Shown: in pieces, positions 7,112 through 11,329 of the stretch
How positions within the stretch are numbered: the stretch's first letter is position 1
Layout of the letters: every line of letters starts with the position of its first letter
Origin: Candidatus Sabulitectum sp.
GTDB lineage: Bacteria > Fermentibacterota > Fermentibacteria > Fermentibacterales > Fermentibacteraceae
Length of the DNA stretch: 11,329 bases
Direction of reading: 5' to 3'
Assembly (NCBI GenBank): GCA_023145935.1
Contig: JAGLDB010000050.1
Coordinates: forward strand, 1 to 11,329
Program-made: the position numbers and the translations under genes
The notes under the pieces: model-generated
Told to the model about the DNA's origin: nothing
Databases searched by the model: none
What the model saw: only the letters and a program-made list of their open reading frames with translations

Positions 7112-10100
7112 AATATTCCTTCCACAGCACTTGTCGTAAGTGCGTCAAATACGGAGAAAAGCTGTTCGTTCGTGAATCCGCGTAGATCAAGAGCCCCGCA
7201 TCTGCAGGAAGCAACGCAGGCTCCACACCCTTTACAGAGGGCATCGTTTACAACTGCTACACCTTCTTCAAGGTCAATTTCTATTGCTGCATAAGCACAT
7301 ACATCTTCACAGTAGCCACATCCTGAACACCTGTCCGTTCTGACTTCGGCAATGGTTCCCTCTGCCAGAATAGAGTTCTTCTTCAAAAATGTGAGTGCTC
7401 TGCTTCCAGCGGCTTTCGCCTGTGCAATTGACTCGCTCATGTCCTTGGGGCTGTGAGCCAGGCCGCAGACAAAGATGCCGTCTGTGGCGAAATCAACAGG
7501 TCGCAGTTTCACATGGGCTTCCAGGAAAAGACCATCAGAGTTCAGAGGAATCTTCAGCATCTTGGCCAGCTTCAGATTCCCTTCAGGTGGGTCTATCGCA
7601 GTGGCAAGCACAAGAAGATCCGCCTCGATCACCACTTCCTTCTCAAGGACGGGATCAAAAAGGGTAACCCTTACGCGACTCTCGGGATTATCAGGATGAA
7701 TTTTTTCCACCATGGGTTTGTTGTCCAGTGTATAGCGGAAAAAGAGGGCCCCGCTTTTACGGAGTTCCGAGTAGTACTGTTCGCTGAATCCGTATGTTCT
7801 GATGTCGCGGTATGCAAAATATATGTTCGCTCTGGATTTCTTGCTCTGAAGCTGCCTGGCATTCTTCACTGCTTTGGAACAACACACCCTGCTGCAGTAC
7901 ATTCTTCCCTTTTCCCGGGAACCAACGCACTGCACAAAAACAACTTCTCTCAACTTGCCCGGAGGAAATTTCTCTTCTTGCAGCATTCTCTCGAATTCCT
8001 TCTGGGTGATAACCCTGGAAGACTCATCGTAAAGATACTCGGTTGTTTTGTGCTCATTTCCGCCTGTGGCCACAACAACAACCCCGTGAGTCAACTCTTC
8101 CTGCTGCCCGGAGCCGTTGGTGAGCATGGTTCTGAAGTTGCCCACATACCCGGCAATATCTTCTATGGAACTGTTCAACAATACCCTGATCCCGGGATGA
8201 TCCTCTACTTTTTCAATAGTCTCAGCAAGGAACTGCTGGGGATCACTTCCATCGAGATTGAAGAAGATGTCTTTCATGTTACCGCCGAGAGAACTCTCCT
8301 TTTCAACCATAAAGACCTCATGCCCGGCGTCGGCAATGGCCAGGGCACAGGTCATGCCTGCAAGACCGCCTCCAACAACAAGGGCCTCTGGATCTATGGC
8401 GATGGGAAGCCTTTTCAGAGGGGTAAGATTCCTTGCCTTACCCACAGCCATCACCACAAGATCCTTCGATTTCTCTGTTGCCAGTTCCGGCTCATTCATG
8501 TGAGCCCATGAACACTGATCACGGATATTGGCCATCTCAAACAGATAGGGGTTCAGCCCGGCTTCGCTTATAGTGTCTCTGAATAAAGGTTCGTGGGTTC
8601 TCGGTGTGCAGGCAGCCACTACAACTCTGTTAAGGCCGTGTTCTTCAATGCGCTCTTTTATCAGTTCAAGACAGTCGGTAGAGCAGGCGTACATTACATC
8701 CTCTGAATGTTCCACATTCTTAAGGTCTTTCGCCATTTCAGCCACATTCTTTACATCAACAACACCGGCAATGTTAATGCCGCAATGACAGACAAAAACT
8801 CCAACTCTGGGACGCTCACCTGATACATCCTTCTCTACTATCTCTTCCTTACCGATAGAAACATCATGTCTTCCAAGGTTAAGAAATTTCACAGCGCCGG
8901 CCACAGCTCCAGAAGCGGAAACCACAGACTCGGGGATGTCTTTGGGGCCGTTCATGGCTCCACAGACGAAAACGCCCTCACGGGTGGTTTCCTGCGGCTT
9001 GAATGTATCTGAATGGCAGAATCCGAACTTGTTCAACCGGATGTTCAGATCCTCCGCAAGTTTGCGACTGCCCTTTCTGGGTTGAAGACCAATGGAAAGA
9101 ACAACAAGATCGAAAACTTCGTGCTGGATATTTCCATTCTCAAAAGTGTACTTCAGATCCAGGGAGCCATCAGGTAACTCAACAATATCCGCTATCTTGG
9201 ATCTCTTGAACTTTACGCCGTAGTGGTTCTCGGCTTTGTCATAGTACTTGTCGAAATCCTTGCCGAAAGCCCTGATATCCATGTAAAATATCGATGCATC
9301 CAGATCTTTGCTGTGTTCCTTTGCTATGATGGATTGTTTGATGGCAAACATGCAGCAGGCGGATGAACAGTAGTTTCGATCAATTCCTTCATCCCTTGAG
9401 CCAATGCACTGCAGGAAGGCAATTTTCTTCGGTGGCTTTCCATCGGAAGCCCTTACAACATGCCCGCCAAATGGCCCTGAAGCCGAGAGCATTCTCTCAA
9501 ATTCCAGAGAGGTGACCACATTGGGGTAGCGATGATATCCGTATTGCCCGAAGCCCAGAGGGTTGAACGGATCAATTCCAGCAGCAAGAATAACCGCGCC
9601 TGCGCTGATCTCTATTTCTTTGTCCTTGTCGTCATAGTTGATTGCACCGGTTGGGCAGACTTTTTCACAGAGTTTACACACACCCTTTGTCAGGTAAAGA
9701 CAATGACTGGGATTGATTGTGTACTCAGATGGAATACTCTGAAGGAAATATCTGGAAATTGCTTTGGTCTTCCGGAGACCAACATCAAATTCATCATCTA
9801 TCTTGACTGGACACTTGGCCTCGCAGAGGCCGCAGGAAACGCACTTCACCGGATCCACATACTTGGCCTGTTCGATCACTCTGCAGGTGAAGTCACCGGG
9901 CTCTCCGGATATCTCTTCCAGAGTAGACTTGATATGGATCGTGATAAGTGAATGTCTGGCACACTCACTCATCTTGGGCGAAAGAATGCACATGGAACAA
10001 TCGTTTGTGGGAAAAGTCTTGTCCAACTGGGGCATTCTGCCGCCGATGGTGGGCGTGCCTTCAATAAGATGAACTTCCACACCCATTTCGGCCAGGTCGA

Positions 10101-10164
10101 GAGATGCCTGTATCCCGGCGATCCCCGCACCTAGAACCAGTACGGTATTCTTTTTGTTCTTCAC
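7108..10164 (-). CDS. hdrA: HdrA, large double-module form (two FAD-binding units)
   Basis: Flavoprotein at the centre of Hdr complexes; in characterised enzymes its FAD splits electron pairs between a low-potential acceptor (ferredoxin) and a high-potential one. At 1018 residues it is much longer than the roughly 650 of the methanogen protein. First module: FAD-type GAGIAG at 12-17, FPTNDCSMC at 51-59, ferredoxin motif C108/C111/C114/C118, a second Cys group C155/C163/C166/C170, and YCSSACC at 265-271. Second module: an HdrA N-terminal type domain from about 452 (CHCG 459-462, C494, C498, C519, C551), GGGLAG at 598-603, YCSRVCC at 756-762, then two C-terminal ferredoxin motifs, C946-C956 and C977-C987. 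In both C-terminal motifs the usual proline after the fourth cysteine is missing (Ala, Arg). The start is GTG at 10164, overlapping the MvhD stop as GTGA; the end overlaps the next MvhD as ATGA. Identity as HdrA is firm; the bifurcating activity is inferred. Confidence 0.96.
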   Translation of the reverse strand: MKNKKNTVLVLGAGIAGIQASLDLAEMGVEVHLIEGTPTIGGRMPQLDKTFPTNDCSMCILSPKMSECARHSLITIHIKSTLEEISGEPGDFTCRVIEQAKYVDPVKCVSCGLCEAKCPVKIDDEFDVGLRKTKAISRYFLQSIPSEYTINPSHCLYLTKGVCKLCEKVCPTGAINYDDKDKEIEISAGAVILAAGIDPFNPLGFGQYGYHRYPNVVTSLEFERMLSASGPFGGHVVRASDGKPPKKIAFLQCIGSRDEGIDRNYCSSACCMFAIKQSIIAKEHSKDLDASIFYMDIRAFGKDFDKYYDKAENHYGVKFKRSKIADIVELPDGSLDLKYTFENGNIQHEVFDLVVLSIGLQPRKGSRKLAEDLNIRLNKFGFCHSDTFKPQETTREGVFVCGAMNGPKDIPESVVSASGAVAGAVKFLNLGRHDVSIGKEEIVEKDVSGERPRVGVFVCHCGINIAGVVDVKNVAEMAKDLKNVEHSEDVMYACSTDCLELIKERIEEHGLNRVVVAACTPRTHEPLFRDTISEAGLNPYLFEMANIRDQCSWAHMNEPELATEKSKDLVVMAVGKARNLTPLKRLPIAIDPEALVVGGGLAGMTCALAIADAGHEVFMVEKESSLGGNMKDIFFNLDGSDPQQFLAETIEKVEDHPGIRVLLNSSIEDIAGYVGNFRTMLTNGSGQQEELTHGVVVVATGGNEHKTTEYLYDESSRVITQKEFERMLQEEKFPPGKLREVVFVQCVGSREKGRMYCSRVCCSKAVKNARQLQSKKSRANIYFAYRDIRTYGFSEQYYSELRKSGALFFRYTLDNKPMVEKIHPDNPESRVRVTLFDPVLEKEVVIEADLLVLATAIDPPEGNLKLAKMLKIPLNSDGLFLEAHVKLRPVDFATDGIFVCGLAHSPKDMSESIAQAKAAGSRALTFLKKNSILAEGTIAEVRTDRCSGCGYCEDVCAYAAIEIDLEEGVAVVNDALCKGCGACVASCRCGALDLRGFTNEQLFSVFDALTTSAVEGIL

Positions 10165-10586
10165 AGGAATATGCTCTTTCTTGTGGGGTTCTCTCCCAGT
10201 TTCCGGATCTCCTCTGTATACTCGTTGGCAACTCTGGCAAACTTTGGTCCTTCAGAAGCAGAGATCCACGAAAGCTTCAGCCTTGCAGACTCAAGCCCGA
10301 GAGAATCAAACACCTCTTTTACAAGTGCAAATCTTCGTCTGGTATGGTAATTACCTGTTTCGTAATGACAATCCCCGGGATGGCATCCACCCATAAGAAC
10401 TCCGTCAGAGCCACTGAGATATGCCTTCAGAAGGAAGACAGGATCAACCCTGCTGGAACACATTACCTGCAGCGGTATGATGGAGGTAGAGTACTGCAGC
10501 CTGCTGGTACCAGCCAGATCAGCTCCTGTATACGAGCACCATTTGCAGAGGAAACTGGTAATTCTCGGTGTAAATTCCTTATTCAT
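10161..10586 (-). CDS. mvhD: MvhD / hydrogenase delta subunit-type iron-sulfur protein (copy 1)
   Basis: Small [2Fe-2S] protein that carries electrons between an oxidoreductase partner and HdrA in hydrogenase-, formate- or NADH-linked Hdr complexes. Seen from the chosen start: C14-x2-C17 in a CKWCSYTGAD context, C43, and C68-x4-C73 in the GGCHPGDCHY motif, all hallmarks of the MvhD/FlpD/FlxD family; 141 residues is normal for it. A GTG at 10598 would add four residues, but that GTG lies within the GGAG ribosome-binding site that sits six bases before the ATG at 10586, so the ATG is preferred. The ATG also lines up with the start of the second copy. The gene ends in a 4-base GTGA overlap with hdrA, which suggests coupled translation and direct contact of the products. 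It is clearly related to the copy at 6692-7111. Confidence 0.95.
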   Translation of the reverse strand: MNKEFTPRITSFLCKWCSYTGADLAGTSRLQYSTSIIPLQVMCSSRVDPVFLLKAYLSGSDGVLMGGCHPGDCHYETGNYHTRRRFALVKEVFDSLGLESARLKLSWISASEGPKFARVANEYTEEIRKLGENPTRKSIFL

Positions 10587-10592
10587 ATTGTT

Positions 10593-10596
10593 CTCC
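10593..10596 (-). promoter_or_regulatory. Ribosome-binding site (GGAG) that fixes the start of MvhD copy 1
   Basis: GGAG followed by the spacer AACAAT (6 bases) and then ATG at 10586. The overlapping GTG at 10598 has no comparable upstream purine run, so this site argues for the ATG. Seen directly; function inferred from the Shine-Dalgarno match. Confidence 0.65.
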
Positions 10597-10619
10597 ACAA
10601 AGAACCGGGATTCGAAGCC

Positions 10620-11329
10620 CTATCCCAGTTCCGGAAATTCCTCCTCTTTAAAGACCATTACAGGTATTTCTTCAGAAACATCACGCCCGGGGACATAGTC
10701 AAATATCGAAGCGGTTCTCGCACCGGTTCTGCTGAACACTGCAGCCACAGGAATGGAAACAGGGCACACATCGGAGCACATGCCGCAGCCAACACACGAG
10801 AAACTCATGTGGGTCAGCCGACCCATGTGAAAAAGCATTGTGTCCGGAGGAAGCCTCAACGCACCCTTTCGAGCCAGATGCTCCTCGAAGTAAGGAAGGT
10901 TGTAATCAAAATTCGCTGACTCGAAATCGCAGAGGGTGCAGTAACAGATCGGGCACACCCTGCTGCATCCATGGCATCCAACGCACTTTCCAAAAATGTT
11001 TACAAGACCATCCAGTCCGGAACAGTCTTTTTCTATTGAAGAAAAGAGCTTCTCTCTCTCTTTTGCTCTGGCGGCTGCCAGCTTTTCGAGGGCGACTGGA
11101 TCAAGAAGAGCATTCCCGTGCTGGCCACCGCACTCCGAAAGAGCTTCCCTGGCCTTGTCACTGTTGATGTAGATCATGCAACCATGGCCTGGTTTGCATT
11201 CTCCTGCAGCAGCAATGGTTATGTCGGCATTCATAGGAATGAAGTGCTCGCAGGCCTTGCATGTATCTCTGATATTGGAGGGTATTTCCCCTGTGGCAAC
11301 TACCTTCTCATATTTATGCAGCAGATCAG
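10620..11329 (-). CDS. 4Fe-4S dicluster protein, FrhB/FdhB-like, C-terminal part (copy 1)
   Basis: The frame is open to the window edge, so the N-terminus is missing. An internal ATG at 11234 is not the start, because about 31 in-frame residues precede it and carry a family motif. Seen, counting from the first whole codon at the edge: a C-x2-C pair at residues 23-26 followed by an NADI stretch, like the Cys-pair/ADI motif of F420-hydrogenase beta (FrhB) proteins; a first ferredoxin motif at 115-126 (C-x2-C-x2-C-x3-C-P) running straight into extra cysteines 128, 130 and 133; and a second ferredoxin motif at 178-189. The same CP-x-CYC-x2-C arrangement recurs in the protein at 5730-6695, so the two are paralogs. 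The family feeds electrons between formate dehydrogenase, F420 or hydrogenase partners and MvhD/HdrA in the cytoplasm. MvhD follows 33 bases downstream, which supports that role. The specific donor is unknown; a formate dehydrogenase catalytic gene upstream is possible but not visible. Confidence 0.8.
   Translation of the reverse strand, partial: DLLHKYEKVVATGEIPSNIRDTCKACEHFIPMNADITIAAAGECKPGHGCMIYINSDKAREALSECGGQHGNALLDPVALEKLAAARAKEREKLFSSIEKDCSGLDGLVNIFGKCVGCHGCSRVCPICYCTLCDFESANFDYNLPYFEEHLARKGALRLPPDTMLFHMGRLTHMSFSCVGCGMCSDVCPVSIPVAAVFSRTGARTASIFDYVPGRDVSEEIPVMVFKEEEFPELG

Noticed and set aside
7453..8511. Plus-strand open frame of 352 codons
   Set aside because: It lies wholly antisense to the well-supported hdrA, has no recognisable motif, and its sequence reads as the complement of HdrA codons.
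7108..10164. HdrA as QmoA/QmoB of sulfate reduction
   Set aside because: Presence of the HdrA N-terminal domain in the second half, two C-terminal ferredoxin motifs and flanking separate mvhD genes fits HdrA; there is no QmoC membrane subunit or aprAB nearby.
10596..10598. GTG as start of MvhD copy 1
   Set aside because: It coincides with the GGAG ribosome-binding site of the ATG at 10586, and alignment with copy 2 favours the ATG.
10587..10619. Possible promoter or terminator between FdhB-like copy 1 and MvhD copy 1
   Set aside because: Only 33 bases, with no stem followed by a T-run and no clear -10/-35 pair; it carries just the ribosome-binding site.
10104..10919. Plus-strand open frame of 271 codons
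   Set aside because: It runs antisense across MvhD-1 and the FdhB-like gene, with low-complexity, motif-free translation.

Overview
The window holds ten genes, all on the minus strand and with almost no space between them, so they read as one transcription unit running from high to low coordinates. It enters and leaves the window in the middle of genes. Every gene encodes an iron-sulfur and/or flavin electron-transfer protein of the heterodisulfide reductase (Hdr) / flavin-based electron bifurcation type. The content points to a strictly anaerobic bacterium with a hydrogen-, formate-, NADH- or ferredoxin-linked energy metabolism. Purine-rich ribosome-binding sites, standard use of TGA as stop, and NuoE/NuoF and Flx-type genes fit a bacterium better than a methanogen. 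The phylum cannot be named from the sequence alone.

Layout in transcription order: (1) 11329-10620, the C-terminal part of a 4Fe-4S dicluster protein of the FrhB/FdhB kind; (2) 10586-10161, MvhD copy 1; (3) 10164-7108, a 1018-residue double-module HdrA; (4) 7111-6692, MvhD copy 2; (5) 6695-5730, a second FdhB/FlxC-like dicluster protein; (6) 5730-4672, a FlxB/HydB-like dicluster protein; (7) 4679-3846, a FlxA/HydG-like FAD-NAD(P)H reductase; (8) 3831-3361, an HdrC-like dicluster protein; (9) 3356-2235, a full FrhB-type flavoprotein in the place where HdrB might be expected; (10) 2227-1316, an HdrA N-terminal module fused to a NuoE domain; (11) 1319-1, NuoF/HndC, truncated by the window edge. 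Items 1 and 11 are partial, which makes eleven coding entries in all, nine of them complete.

Inferred working: MvhD subunits pass electrons between a partner oxidoreductase and HdrA, whose FAD is the bifurcation site. Genes 4-7 look like the FlxD-C-B-A set, an NADH-oxidising module, directly behind HdrA. Genes 10-11 form a second NADH module of the NuoE-NuoF type, physically tied to an HdrA-like domain. FrhB-type genes (1, 5, 9) could connect to F420, formate dehydrogenase or ferredoxin. No HdrB (CCG-domain) gene, hydrogenase large subunit or formate dehydrogenase catalytic subunit lies in the window, so the terminal acceptor is unknown. No RNA genes, repeats, mobile elements, CRISPR arrays, promoters or terminators were seen, and no gene-free stretch exceeds about 35 bases.
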